Source: Streptomyces sp. DvalAA-43 (GTDB lineage Bacteria > Actinomycetota > Actinomycetes > Streptomycetales > Streptomycetaceae). From it: a stretch of DNA of 64,000 nt. The DNA lies in NCBI RefSeq assembly GCF_900091725.1, contig NZ_FMBW01000049.1, positions 33,850-97,849 on the forward strand. Reading direction: 5' to 3'. Below, piece after piece: positions 34,492 to 42,612 of this stretch. The translations under genes and the position numbers were made by a program. The notes beneath the pieces are model-generated. The model saw only the letters and a program-made list of their open reading frames with translations. It was not told the origin of the DNA and did no database searches. Position 1 is the first letter of the stretch; each line of letters begins with the position of its first letter.

Positions 34492-34511
34492 CAGTAAGTA
34501 CAGGCTTACTG
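34492..34511. promoter_or_regulatory. palindromic operator candidate between bfr and a molybdoenzyme gene
   Basis: CAGTAAG and CTTACTG (34492-34498 and 34505-34511) form a perfect 7-bp inverted repeat with a 6-bp spacer. It lies near the centre of the 155-bp divergent gap. Confidence 0.5.
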
Positions 34512-34576
34512 CGAGTTGTCAGAATTGCCCCCCATCCTGGTCGGGACCACCCCTGCCTGTCTGTCACCATGGAGGC

Positions 34577-35209
34577 ATGGGTCAGCCGGAAAGCCGGGAA
34601 CACCGCGCGTCAGAGCAGTCCGAGCTTCCGCCGGGACAGCGACTGCAGCGTGGTTGGCCGGTTACCCACTACGGGCCCGTCCCCAAGTTCAAGCCCGACC
34701 GCTGGGAGTTCCGGGTCTTCGGAGCCACCGCGGACGGCGAGAAGCACTGCTGGAACCATCAGGAGTTCTCGGTGCTGCCGTTCACCTCGGTCGTCGCCGA
34801 CCTGCACTGCGTCACGAAATTCAGCATGCTCGGCGCCGAATGGGGCGGTGTCCTGGCCCGCACGGTTCTGGAACTCGCACCGCCCGCGCCGAACGTCACC
34901 CATGTGATGGTCTGGGCCGAGTACGGATTCAGCTCCAATCTGAGGCTCTCCGACTTCGCCTCGGACCGAACACTTTTCGCCACCCACAAGGGCGGGGAAC
35001 TGCTCACCGCCGAGCATGGTTTCCCGCTCCGCCTCGTCGTGCCGCACCTCTATGCCTGGAAGGGGCCCAAGTGGGTCCGGGGCGTCGAGTACATGACGGC
35101 CGACCGCCGCGGCTTCTGGGAGGAGCGCGGCTATCACAACATCGGCGACCCGTGGAGCGAGCAGCGCTACTCGTACCAGGAGGGGCCCGGGGACGGCCCC
35201 GAGCTCTGA
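34577..35209 (+). CDS. sulfite oxidase-like molybdopterin oxidoreductase
   Basis: The 210-residue protein holds only the molybdopterin-binding domain of the sulfite oxidase family, in the short YuiH-like form. The molybdenum-ligating Cys is in DLHCVTKFS, and KGPKWVRGVEYM and WEERGYHNIGDPW are family blocks. There is no haem domain, dimerisation domain or Tat signal, so it should be cytoplasmic. The substrate is unknown. ATG 34577 follows TGGAGGC. A hairpin overlaps its 3-prime end. Confidence 0.88.
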   Translation: MGQPESREHRASEQSELPPGQRLQRGWPVTHYGPVPKFKPDRWEFRVFGATADGEKHCWNHQEFSVLPFTSVVADLHCVTKFSMLGAEWGGVLARTVLELAPPAPNVTHVMVWAEYGFSSNLRLSDFASDRTLFATHKGGELLTAEHGFPLRLVVPHLYAWKGPKWVRGVEYMTADRRGFWEERGYHNIGDPWSEQRYSYQEGPGDGPEL

Positions 35210-35228
35210 CCTGACGGCTCGGGGCCGT
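35193..35228. terminator. convergent terminator
   Basis: A 12-bp stem (ACGGCCCCGAGC with its complement) spans the stop codon of the molybdoenzyme gene and lies before the convergent DUF4396 end. Confidence 0.65.
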
Positions 35229-35241
35229 TCCGGACCGTTCC

Positions 35242-35808
35242 TCAGTGGTGGTACCGGTGCACCACCGCGTGTCCCTTGCCCCGGCCGATCATCCACTTGT
35301 TGACCGGTGTGGTGACGACGAACGCGACGGCGAGCGAGAGCACGAGCGCGCCCCAGAACAGCGTGTCGGCGAGCGTGGCGTCCATGGCGCCCGGCCACAG
35401 TGCGATCACGCCGTTGTCGATCAGCTCCATCACGGCGATGGACAGGGTGTCGGCGGCGAAGGCGACCCTCAGGGCCGTACGGAGGTCGACGCCCGCCTTC
35501 ACGACGGAACGCAGGGTCAGCGAGTAGCCGAAGAAGAAGGCCAGGACGATGGCGAGCACCATCGTCGCCATGTTGCCCCAGCCGAACGCCGTGCCGATCA
35601 CCATGCCGAGGATCTCGCCGATGGCGCATCCGGTGAGGCAGTGCAGCGTGGCCCGCGCGGCCATGGCCCAGCCCACCGTGCCGGGCCGATGGCCGGCGTG
35701 GCCGACGTGGCTGGAATGGTCCACATGACCCGCGTGGCCCGGACGGCCCGAGTGGTCCGCGTGGTGGCTGTGCTGCCGCTCGTGTGCGTCGTGCGTGTCG
35801 TGCTGCAT
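35242..35808 (-). CDS. DUF4396 membrane protein with His-rich N-terminus
   Basis: The 188-residue protein has 13 histidines in its first 43 residues, then four or five transmembrane helices with the DUF4396 core (HCLTGCAIGEILGMVIGTAFGW, NMATMVLAIVLAFFFGYSLT, DTLSIAVMELIDN, TTPVNKWMIGRGKGHAVV), and ends HRYHH. A CxxG-type HCLTGC motif lies in the first helix. A CsoR-like copper operator sits in its promoter, so it is probably a copper-responsive metal-binding or transport protein. ATG 35808 follows a G-rich site. The transport role is inference. Confidence 0.82.
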   Translation of the reverse strand: MQHDTHDAHERQHSHHADHSGRPGHAGHVDHSSHVGHAGHRPGTVGWAMAARATLHCLTGCAIGEILGMVIGTAFGWGNMATMVLAIVLAFFFGYSLTLRSVVKAGVDLRTALRVAFAADTLSIAVMELIDNGVIALWPGAMDATLADTLFWGALVLSLAVAFVVTTPVNKWMIGRGKGHAVVHRYHH

Positions 35809-35832
35809 GACGATCCCCCCATGCCGGGTAGC

Positions 35833-35855
35833 GGTTCCTGTCGACAGCAGGAACC
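35833..35855 (-). repeat. 5-prime leader hairpin of the DUF4396 gene
   Basis: GGTTCCTG and CAGGAACC (35833-35840 and 35848-35855) are perfect arms with a 7-nt spacer, located between the CsoR-like site and the start codon. Confidence 0.5.
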
Positions 35856-35857
35856 GT

Positions 35858-35874
35858 ATACCCCCATGGGGTAT
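35858..35874. promoter_or_regulatory. CsoR-type copper operator
   Basis: ATACCCCCATGGGGTAT is a perfect 7-bp inverted repeat around a 3-bp centre, matching known CsoR operators of Streptomyces and Mycobacterium (ATACCC...GGGTAT type). It lies where the minus-strand -10 region of the DUF4396 gene is expected, so copper-free CsoR should block that gene. Confidence 0.85.
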
Positions 35875-35890
35875 TCCTCAATGGGAGGAA

Positions 35891-36745
35891 TCAGTTGTCG
35901 CGCAGCCCCTTCAGCCGGGCCACGTCCGCCGCGTGGCCCTCCTTGCCGCCGGGCGTCTCGATGATCAGCGGTACGCCCTCGGTCGCCGGATGCGTGAACA
36001 GCTCACGGAACGGCTCCTCGCCGATGTGCCCGGCGCCGATGTTCTCGTGCCGGTCCTTGTGGGCTCCCACCACGTCCTTGGAGTCATTGGCGTGGATCAG
36101 TTTCAGCCGGCCCTCGCCGACCGTCTCCACCAGCAGGTCCAGGGTCTGCCGCATGCCCGCCGGGCCGGTCAGGTCGTGGCCCGCCGCGTAGATGTGGCAG
36201 GTGTCGAGGCAGATGCCGAGCTTGGGGTGGGCGTCGAGGGCGTCGAAGTACGGGCCGAAGTCCCAGGTCCGCGAGCAGAGCGAGAAACCCTGTCCGGCGG
36301 TCGACTCCAGCAGCAGATACGGATCGTCGTCGTGCGTCAGCTCGTCCAGCAGCGGCCGCATGTGCGTGCGCACCTGCGCCAGGGCCTGCTCGCGCGGCCG
36401 GCCGCCGGTCGCCGAACCGGTGTGCACCACGACGCCCAGGGCGCCGATCTCGCGGGCCCGGCGCAGCGAGTGGCGCAGCGACTCCACGGACTTCTCGACG
36501 GTCGCCTCGGTGTGCGACCCGAAGTTGATCAGGTACGGGGCGTGGACGTACGCCGGGATGGATTCGGCGGTGCACTCGGCGCGGAACCGCTCGTCCTGGG
36601 CCGGGTCGCCGACGGGGGTCGCCCAGCCGCGCGGGTTGGCGACGAAGACCTGGACGGCCTCCGCCCCCATTTCGCGGGCGTAGGGGAGGCCGACCTTGGC
36701 GAGGCCGCCGGCCACCGGAACATGGCCGCCGACTGGGTTGCGCAT
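35891..36745 (-). CDS. nfo: endonuclease IV (deoxyribonuclease IV)
   Basis: The 284-residue TIM-barrel enzyme cuts DNA at abasic sites. Metal-binding motifs are visible: AYVHAPYLINFGS, VVVHTGSATG, LLLESTAGQG, CLDTCHIYAAGHDL, KLIHANDSKD, and DRHENIGAGHIG with the tri-zinc ligands, ending LIIETPGG. It starts at ATG 36745, 6 bp after the kinase stop, so it is probably in the same operon as the PASTA kinase. Confidence 0.94.
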   Translation of the reverse strand: MRNPVGGHVPVAGGLAKVGLPYAREMGAEAVQVFVANPRGWATPVGDPAQDERFRAECTAESIPAYVHAPYLINFGSHTEATVEKSVESLRHSLRRAREIGALGVVVHTGSATGGRPREQALAQVRTHMRPLLDELTHDDDPYLLLESTAGQGFSLCSRTWDFGPYFDALDAHPKLGICLDTCHIYAAGHDLTGPAGMRQTLDLLVETVGEGRLKLIHANDSKDVVGAHKDRHENIGAGHIGEEPFRELFTHPATEGVPLIIETPGGKEGHAADVARLKGLRDN

Positions 36746-36751
36746 ATGGAT

Positions 36752-38668
36752 CTAGAGTCCCTTGGTCTTGATGGTGATGGTGCTGCCTTCGGGGGCCTGC
36801 TCGCCGCCGTCGACGGACTGGCTCGCGATGGTGTCGCTGAAGGACAGGAACGGGCGGTCGACCTTGACCTCGAAGCCCGCGTCCTCCAGCGCGCTCGTGG
36901 CCTCGTCGACGTCCTTGCCGGTGACGTCGGGGACGTCGACCATGCGGGGTCCGTCGGAGACCGTGAGCTCGATGGTGTCGCCCTCGGCGGCCTCGGTGCC
37001 CTCGCCCGGCGACTGACGGGTGATGTCGCCCGCGTCCTCGGAGGAATGGACCCGGTCGGGCAGCACCTTCGCCTTCAGCCCCTCGTCCTTCAGCGCGGCG
37101 GTGGCGTCCTCGACGGACAGCCCGGTGACATCGGGGACGTCCACCGGAGCGCCCTTGCTGACGACGAGCGCGACCGCCGAGTCCGGATGACGCTCGGTGT
37201 CCGCCGAGGGGTCGCTACGGATCACGTCGCCCCGGTCCGTCTCCTCGCTGAACTCCTCGGTGACCATGCCGGGCACCAGGCCGGCCTTCTTCAGCTCACG
37301 TCCGGCATCGGCGAGCGAGAGGTCCTGGACATCGGGCACCTTCACGATCTCGGGACCGCGCGAGACGACGAGCGTCACCGCGTCGTTGCCCCTGATACGG
37401 GCGCCGGACGCCGGATCGCTGCTGATGACCTTGCCGCGCTCCACGGTGTCGCTGTAGGACCGCTTGACGCCCTTGAGCTCCAGACCGGCGTCCGAGAGCC
37501 GCTTCTCGGCGTTCTTCTGGGTCTGGCCGAGCAGCGCGGGGACCCGGATGAACTGTCCGGAGTTGATGTACCAGACACCGGTACCGATCCCCAGCGCCAG
37601 CAGCACGGCGACGACCACGGCGATGACGGAGCGCCGCGGCCCGCGGTGGAGCCGGTCCCGCGACCCCGCCCGCGGCGCCTGGGGCGGGGGCATCTCCAGC
37701 CGGCTGGTGTGGTGCGAGACGCCCTGGCCGGCCGGGAGCAGGCGCGGGATCACGCTGGTGCGGTCCTCGGCGGCGTCGTGCGCCTCGGCGGTGGCCTGCG
37801 GCGGTACGGCGTCCAGCTGGGCGTCGGTGAGGCCGGAGCGGGCCTCCCGGGTCGCGGCGAGCAGCGCCACCGCGTCGTACGGGCGGAGCCCCGGATCACG
37901 GGCGGTGGCGCTCGCCACCAGGTCGTCGAGCTCGGGCGGGAGCCCCGGGACGGCGGCCGACGGCGGCGGGACGGCCTCGTTGAGGTGCTGGTAGATGACC
38001 TGGGCGGGGGTGTCGCCGCCGTGCGGCTTGGACCCGGTCAGCATCTCGTACAGGACGACACCGCAGGCGTACACATCGGTGCGGGTGTCCGCCGTGCCGT
38101 TCTCTATCTGCTCGGGGGCGAGATAGGAGACCGTGCCCAGGACGGACCCGGTGGTGTCGGTGACGGTGCCCACCGCCCGTACGAGTCCGAAGTCGGCGAC
38201 CTTGACCCGGCCGTCGTCCCCTATCAGGACGTTCTCCGGCTTCATGTCGCGGTGCACGAAGCCCGCCCGGTGTGCCGCGCCGAGGGCGGCGAGGACCGGC
38301 TCCAGGATGTCCAGGGCGGCCCTCGGCTGGAGCGCGCCGCGATCGCGCAGCACGTCGCGCAGGGTGCAGCCCGCGACGTACTCCATCGCCAGGTAGACGT
38401 ACTGCCCCTGGGCGCCCTGGTCGAAGACCGCGACCACATTGGGGTGCGCGAGCCGGGCCACGGACTTGGCCTCGCGGATGAAGCGCTCGACGAACGAGAC
38501 ATCGGTCGCCAGCGCCGGGTGCATCACCTTGAGGGCGAGCACCCGGTCGAGCCGGGTGTCCACGGCCCGGTAGACCGTGGCCATGCCGCCCACGGCGATG
38601 CGGGCATCGACGCGGTAGCGGCCGTCGAGCAGCTGCCCGACGAGAGGGTCCTGGAGGGTCGTATCCAC
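36752..38668 (-). CDS. pkaF: PASTA-domain Ser/Thr protein kinase (PkaF type)
   Basis: The 638-residue product has a Hanks-type kinase domain (about 10-270) with GGMATVY glycine loop, ALKVMHP lysine, HRDMKPEN catalytic loop, ADFGLVR and APEQ. A Pro-rich juxtamembrane part precedes one transmembrane helix (about 345-365). Four extracellular PASTA repeats follow, which bind peptidoglycan fragments or lipid II. By position it matches PknL of M. tuberculosis. GTG 38668 is selected because a TAGACT box ends 7 nt upstream, giving a leaderless mRNA. Confidence 0.92.
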   Translation of the reverse strand: MDTTLQDPLVGQLLDGRYRVDARIAVGGMATVYRAVDTRLDRVLALKVMHPALATDVSFVERFIREAKSVARLAHPNVVAVFDQGAQGQYVYLAMEYVAGCTLRDVLRDRGALQPRAALDILEPVLAALGAAHRAGFVHRDMKPENVLIGDDGRVKVADFGLVRAVGTVTDTTGSVLGTVSYLAPEQIENGTADTRTDVYACGVVLYEMLTGSKPHGGDTPAQVIYQHLNEAVPPPSAAVPGLPPELDDLVASATARDPGLRPYDAVALLAATREARSGLTDAQLDAVPPQATAEAHDAAEDRTSVIPRLLPAGQGVSHHTSRLEMPPPQAPRAGSRDRLHRGPRRSVIAVVVAVLLALGIGTGVWYINSGQFIRVPALLGQTQKNAEKRLSDAGLELKGVKRSYSDTVERGKVISSDPASGARIRGNDAVTLVVSRGPEIVKVPDVQDLSLADAGRELKKAGLVPGMVTEEFSEETDRGDVIRSDPSADTERHPDSAVALVVSKGAPVDVPDVTGLSVEDATAALKDEGLKAKVLPDRVHSSEDAGDITRQSPGEGTEAAEGDTIELTVSDGPRMVDVPDVTGKDVDEATSALEDAGFEVKVDRPFLSFSDTIASQSVDGGEQAPEGSTITIKTKGL

Positions 38669-38675
38669 GCAGGCG

Positions 38676-38681
38676 AGTCTA
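38676..38681 (-). promoter_or_regulatory. leaderless promoter -10 box of the PASTA kinase
   Basis: TAGACT on the minus strand ends 7 nt before GTG 38668. Confidence 0.65.
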
Positions 38682-38779
38682 CGAGCCGCCACGGACACGA
38701 CCCACGGGCCGGGGCCGTCCCGGGGCCGTACTGCAGCCGAGCCGTGACAGGGACATGCGCCGTCCGCCGTACCGGCGGC

Positions 38780-39574
38780 TCAGAACGCCGGGCGCTCCGG
38801 GTCCAGCACCGCACGCCCCTCCACCGGTGACGAGGCCTCGGCGAAGTGGCGGCGCGGAATCCGGCCGGCCCGGTACGCCAGCCGCCCGCCCTCCACCGCG
38901 TGCCGCATCGCCGCGGCCATCAGCTCGGGCTCCTGGGCCCGGGTCACCGCGGAGGCCAGCATCACCGCCGCGCACCCCAGCTCCATCGCGAGCGCCACGT
39001 CGGAGGCCGTCCCGGCGCCCGCGTCGAGGATCACCGGCACCCGGGCCCGCTCGACGATCAGCCGGAAGTTGTGCGGATTGCGGATGCCGAGCCCGGAGCC
39101 GATGGGGGAGCCGAGCGGCATGACCGCCGCGCATCCCACGTCCTCCAGCTTCCGGGCCAGCACCGGGTCGTCATTGGTGTACGGCAGCACGGTGAAGCCG
39201 TCGTCCACCAGGATCTCCGCGGCGTCCAGCAACTCGACCGGGTCGGGCAGCAGGGTCCGTTCGTCGGCCACCACCTCCAGCTTGATCCAGTCGGTGCCGA
39301 GCGCCTCGCGGGCCAGCCGGGCGGTCAGCACGGCCTCGCCCGCGGTGAAGCAGCCCGCCGTGTTGGGCAGCACCCGGATGGCGAGCCGCCGCAGGACGGA
39401 GAGCACCGAGCCCTGCACGGTCGGGTCGAGGCGGCGCATCGCGACGGTGGTCAGCTCGGTGCCGGAGGCGCTCAGCGAGCGTTCCAGCACGTCGAGGCCG
39501 GCCGCCCCGCCCGTGCCCATGATCAGCCGGGAGCCGAACGCGGTCCCGCCGAGGACGAAGGGGTCGTCGGACAT
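38780..39574 (-). CDS. thiG: thiazole synthase
   Basis: The 264-residue TIM-barrel enzyme joins deoxyxylulose phosphate, dehydroglycine and ThiS-bound sulfur to form the thiamine thiazole. The Schiff-base lysine is in WIKLEVV. LGSPIGSGLGIRN and ILDAGAGTASDVALAMELGC are phosphate-binding blocks. It is the last gene of thiO-thiS-thiG, 2 bp after thiS, under the TPP riboswitch. Confidence 0.95.
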   Translation of the reverse strand: MSDDPFVLGGTAFGSRLIMGTGGAAGLDVLERSLSASGTELTTVAMRRLDPTVQGSVLSVLRRLAIRVLPNTAGCFTAGEAVLTARLAREALGTDWIKLEVVADERTLLPDPVELLDAAEILVDDGFTVLPYTNDDPVLARKLEDVGCAAVMPLGSPIGSGLGIRNPHNFRLIVERARVPVILDAGAGTASDVALAMELGCAAVMLASAVTRAQEPELMAAAMRHAVEGGRLAYRAGRIPRRHFAEASSPVEGRAVLDPERPAF

Positions 39575-39576
39575 GG

Positions 39577-39804
39577 TCAGCCTCCCTGGACCGCGGTCAG
39601 GACCTCGACCCGGTCACCGTCGGCCAGCACGGTGGCGGACCAGCGGCCGCGCGGTACGACGGTCTCGTTGACGGCGGCCGCGACGCCGGAGTGCGCGACG
39701 GTCAGGCCGGCGACCAGGGCGTCCAGGGCGGTGCCCTCGGCGAGGATCCGGACCTCGCCGTTCACGGACACGGACACGGAGTGGGGTGCGGGCTCGGCGG
39801 TCAT
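39577..39804 (-). CDS. thiS: sulfur carrier protein ThiS
   Basis: A 75-residue ubiquitin-like protein ending in the required Gly-Gly (AVQGG), which is thiocarboxylated to supply sulfur for the thiazole ring. It starts within the thiO stop (ATGA overlap) and lies 2 bp before thiG. Confidence 0.94.
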   Translation of the reverse strand: MTAEPAPHSVSVSVNGEVRILAEGTALDALVAGLTVAHSGVAAAVNETVVPRGRWSATVLADGDRVEVLTAVQGG

Positions 39805-40985
39805 GCGGGCTGCTCCTGACGTACGGGGGCGGCGGGGGACGGGAAACGTCGCGGGGTGAAGGGGCGGGCCGGCTCGGGCGGCTCGCCGCCGGTGAGGAAC
39901 TCCGCCATGACGTCACCGGTGAGGGGGGTGAGCAGCACCCCGTTGCGGTGGTGGCCGGTGGCGAGGAGGAGGCCGGGCAGAGCGGTGGGGCCGAGCAGCG
40001 GGGCGTTGTCGGGGGAGGCGGGGCGCAGACCGGCCAGGGTCTCGGTGAGCGGCAGCTCGGTGATGCCGGGCACCAGCTCGTGGGCGTCCCGCAGCAGCTC
40101 GTAGACCCCGCCCGCGGTGACGGTGGTGTCCCAGCCCATTTCCTCGCTGGTGGCGCCGACGACCAGCTCGCCGTTCTCACGCGGTACGAGATAGACATGG
40201 CTGCCCCGGACCACGGCCCGGACCGTCCGGCTCAGGAACGGCGCGCACGGGGCGGGCACGGTCAGCCGCAGCACCTGCCCCTTCACCGGCCGGACCGGCG
40301 GCACGACCTCGTCCGGCAGCCCCGGCAGCCGGCCGCTGAGGCTGCCCGCGGCGAGCACGACCTGGTCGGCGGCGAGCACCGTACCCCCGGCGAGCACCGC
40401 CCCGGCGGCCCGGTCGCCCAGCACGCTCAGGCGCTCCACCCGGTCGCGGTGGAAGACCACCCCGGCCCGTTCGCAGGCGGTCAGCAGGGCGGCGGCCAGC
40501 CGGCGCGGATCGATCTGGTGGTCGCCGTCGACCCGCAGACCGCCGCGCACGCCCGGCGCGAGCATCGGCTCCAGCCGACGGCACTCGCGGCCGGTGAGCC
40601 ACTCCGACTCCAGCCCCGAACGCAGCTGGAGGGCGTGCAGGTCCCGCAGATGGGCGCGGTCGTCGGCGTCCAGCGCGACGGCCAGGGTGCCGCATGCCCG
40701 GAAGCCGGTCTCCCGTCCGCTCGCCGCCTCCAGCTCGGCCACGAAGGCCGGATAGCGGGCGGCGGAGGCGAGATTGAGGCCCAGCAGCAGCTGTTCGCCG
40801 TAGTGGAGTTCGGTGACGGCGGCCAGCATTCCGGCCGCCACCCGGGCGGCCCCGCCGCCCGGCTCGGGATCCGCGACCGCCGTGCGCAGTCCGCGCTGCG
40901 CGGCCCGCCAGGCGGTCACCAGACCGATGATCCCGCCCCCGATGACGAGGACATCGGACCCGTTTCCGTTCCGAGAAGAACGCAT
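39801..40985 (-). CDS. thiO: glycine oxidase ThiO
   Basis: The 394-residue FAD enzyme converts glycine to iminoglycine for the thiazole. The dinucleotide fold DVLVIGGGIIGLVTAWRAA is near the N-terminus and the C-terminal GLRPASPDNAPLLGP with ATGHHRNGVLLTP closes the FAD site. ATG 40985 lies directly after the TPP aptamer; the ribosome site AGGGAGGGGC is part of its 3-prime end, which fits control of translation. Confidence 0.94.
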   Translation of the reverse strand: MRSSRNGNGSDVLVIGGGIIGLVTAWRAAQRGLRTAVADPEPGGGAARVAAGMLAAVTELHYGEQLLLGLNLASAARYPAFVAELEAASGRETGFRACGTLAVALDADDRAHLRDLHALQLRSGLESEWLTGRECRRLEPMLAPGVRGGLRVDGDHQIDPRRLAAALLTACERAGVVFHRDRVERLSVLGDRAAGAVLAGGTVLAADQVVLAAGSLSGRLPGLPDEVVPPVRPVKGQVLRLTVPAPCAPFLSRTVRAVVRGSHVYLVPRENGELVVGATSEEMGWDTTVTAGGVYELLRDAHELVPGITELPLTETLAGLRPASPDNAPLLGPTALPGLLLATGHHRNGVLLTPLTGDVMAEFLTGGEPPEPARPFTPRRFPSPAAPVRQEQPA

Positions 40986-41000
40986 GGGCTTCCAGCCCCT

Positions 41001-41090
41001 CCCTTCGCCGGCATGACCCGGATCAGGTTCGTACGGTCGGAGGCCGCCCAGCCTCCCTCTCAGCCCGGTGCGTCCGGGCTCCCGCGAGTG
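41001..41090 (-). promoter_or_regulatory. TPP riboswitch (THI element)
   Basis: On the minus strand the leader reads CGGGAGCCC, then GGGCTGAGAGGGAGG, then GAACCTGATCCGGGTCATG, then GCCGGCGAAGGGAGG. These are the conserved P2, CUGAGA and ACCUGAUC...GGGUCAUGCC blocks of the thiamine pyrophosphate aptamer, in order. Being 15 nt from the thiO start, it probably hides the ribosome site when TPP is bound. Confidence 0.95.
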
Positions 41091-41103
41091 CTTTACGTCG
41101 GCC

Positions 41104-41109
41104 ACCCTA
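41104..41109 (-). promoter_or_regulatory. -10 box for thiOSG
   Basis: TAGGGT on the minus strand would start transcription about at 41097, just before the TPP aptamer. Confidence 0.5.
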
Positions 41110-41235
41110 AACCCCGTCCCTCCGGCCCGGTAAGGGAGCGGCCGCCGCGGCCCGTTCACCGGCCGGAGCCGCAGGAGGGCGGCGGTACGGGCACGGCCGG
41201 GGAACGCACCCTTTCCTGACGATCTTTCAGGTGCT

Positions 41236-41241
41236 TAAGGT
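41236..41241 (+). promoter_or_regulatory. likely leaderless promoter -10 box
   Basis: TAAGGT ends 6 nt before GTG 41248. Confidence 0.5.
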
Positions 41242-41247
41242 GTACGG

Positions 41248-42504
41248 GTGAGCGAGCAGCAGCAGTCGGAGCAGCCGGAACGGCGGGCGGGACGCCGCGT
41301 CGTCATCGTCGGTGCGGGCATGGCCGGGGTGCAGACCGCGGTGGCCCTGCGGGAGCAGGGCTTCACCGGGCCCGTCACCCTGATCGGCGCCGAACCCCAT
41401 CAGCCCTACGACCGGCCCCCGCTGTCCAAGGCGGTGCTGCTCGGCAAGGCCGAGGACTCCGCCTTCGACATCGACTTCGAGGCGCTGGAGATCGATCTGC
41501 GGCTGGGCCGCGAGGTCACCGGCGTGCGGCCCGCGGCGCACGAGCTGGACACCGGGTCGGGGCCCGTCCCCTACGACGTGCTGGTGATCGCGACCGGCGC
41601 CGAACCGGTCGTCCTGCCCGGGGCCGAGGGCGTCCCCGGCGTCCATCTGCTGCGCACCCTCGACGACGCGGCACGGCTGCGGCCGGTCCTGGACGAGCGG
41701 CACGGCGTCGTGGTCGTCGGCGCGGGCTGGATCGGCGCCGAGTTCGCCACCGCGGCCCGCTCCGCGGGCTGCGCGGTCACCGTGATCGAGGCCGCCGACC
41801 GGCCCCTCGCGGGTGCGATGCCCGCGGAGGTCGCCGCCCCGATGGCCGCCTGGTACGCGCAGAGCGGCGCCGAACTCCTCACCGGAGCCCGGGTCGCCCG
41901 CGTCGAGCCGGGCCGGGTGGTCCTCGCGGACGGCCGCACCGTCCCGGCCGGAGCGGTCGTCGTCGGGATCGGCGCACGGCCCGCCACCCGCTGGCTGGCC
42001 GGCTCCGGCATCGCGCTCGGTCCGGACGGATCGGTGACCGCCGACCGGGCGCTGCGCACCTCGCTGCCCGATGTGTACGCGGTCGGCGACTGCGCCTCGT
42101 TCCCCTCCGCCCGGTACGGCGAACGCCTGCTCGTCCACCACTGGGACAACGCGCTCCAGGGCCCGCGCACCGCCGCCGCCAACATCATCGGGGCGGCCGA
42201 CGACGACGGCCCGGCGCCGGTGGTCTACGACCCCGTGCCGTACTTCTGGTCCGAGCAGTTCGACCGGTTCGTGCAGTACGCGGGCCACCACGGGGGCGCC
42301 GACACCCTGCTGTGGCGCGGTGATCCGGCCGAGCCCGCCTGGTCGGTGGTCTGGCTGCGCGACGGCGTCCTGGTCGCGGTGCTCGCCGTCGGCAGGCCGC
42401 GCGATCTGGCACAGGGACGCAAGCTCATCGAGGCGGGGGCGCGGCTCGATCCGGTGCGGGCCGCCGACCCCTCCGTACCCCTGAAGTCGACGGTCCGTCA
42501 GTAG
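41248..42504 (+). CDS. FAD-dependent ferredoxin/rubredoxin reductase-like protein
   Basis: The 418-residue protein is a BphA4/rhodocoxin-type NAD(P)H reductase. FAD fold VVIVGAGMAGVQTAVALRE, PYDRPPLSK, NAD fold VVVVGAGWIGAEFATAA and the FAD-binding DVYAVGDCASF are present, with a C-terminal reductase dimer domain (VPYFWSEQFDRFVQYAG). It would feed electrons to a ferredoxin or P450 partner; none is adjacent. Its promoter lies close to that of thiO on the other strand. Confidence 0.88.
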   Translation: MSEQQQSEQPERRAGRRVVIVGAGMAGVQTAVALREQGFTGPVTLIGAEPHQPYDRPPLSKAVLLGKAEDSAFDIDFEALEIDLRLGREVTGVRPAAHELDTGSGPVPYDVLVIATGAEPVVLPGAEGVPGVHLLRTLDDAARLRPVLDERHGVVVVGAGWIGAEFATAARSAGCAVTVIEAADRPLAGAMPAEVAAPMAAWYAQSGAELLTGARVARVEPGRVVLADGRTVPAGAVVVGIGARPATRWLAGSGIALGPDGSVTADRALRTSLPDVYAVGDCASFPSARYGERLLVHHWDNALQGPRTAAANIIGAADDDGPAPVVYDPVPYFWSEQFDRFVQYAGHHGGADTLLWRGDPAEPAWSVVWLRDGVLVAVLAVGRPRDLAQGRKLIEAGARLDPVRAADPSVPLKSTVRQ

Positions 42505-42612
42505 CGTGCCGCCGGGCGCGGGTGTCCGGAATGCGGGCAGCCCCTTGGGCGGCGGCCGAATCTGGTGCACCGTACATCTTTTGGATCACCCGTCCGCTCG
42601 CGAAGGAAGTAC

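Noticed and set aside
35795..38830. 1011-codon plus-strand open frame over nfo and the PASTA kinase
   Set aside because: It lies antisense to two well-supported genes. High GC makes such long frames common, and the translated product has no recognisable domain.
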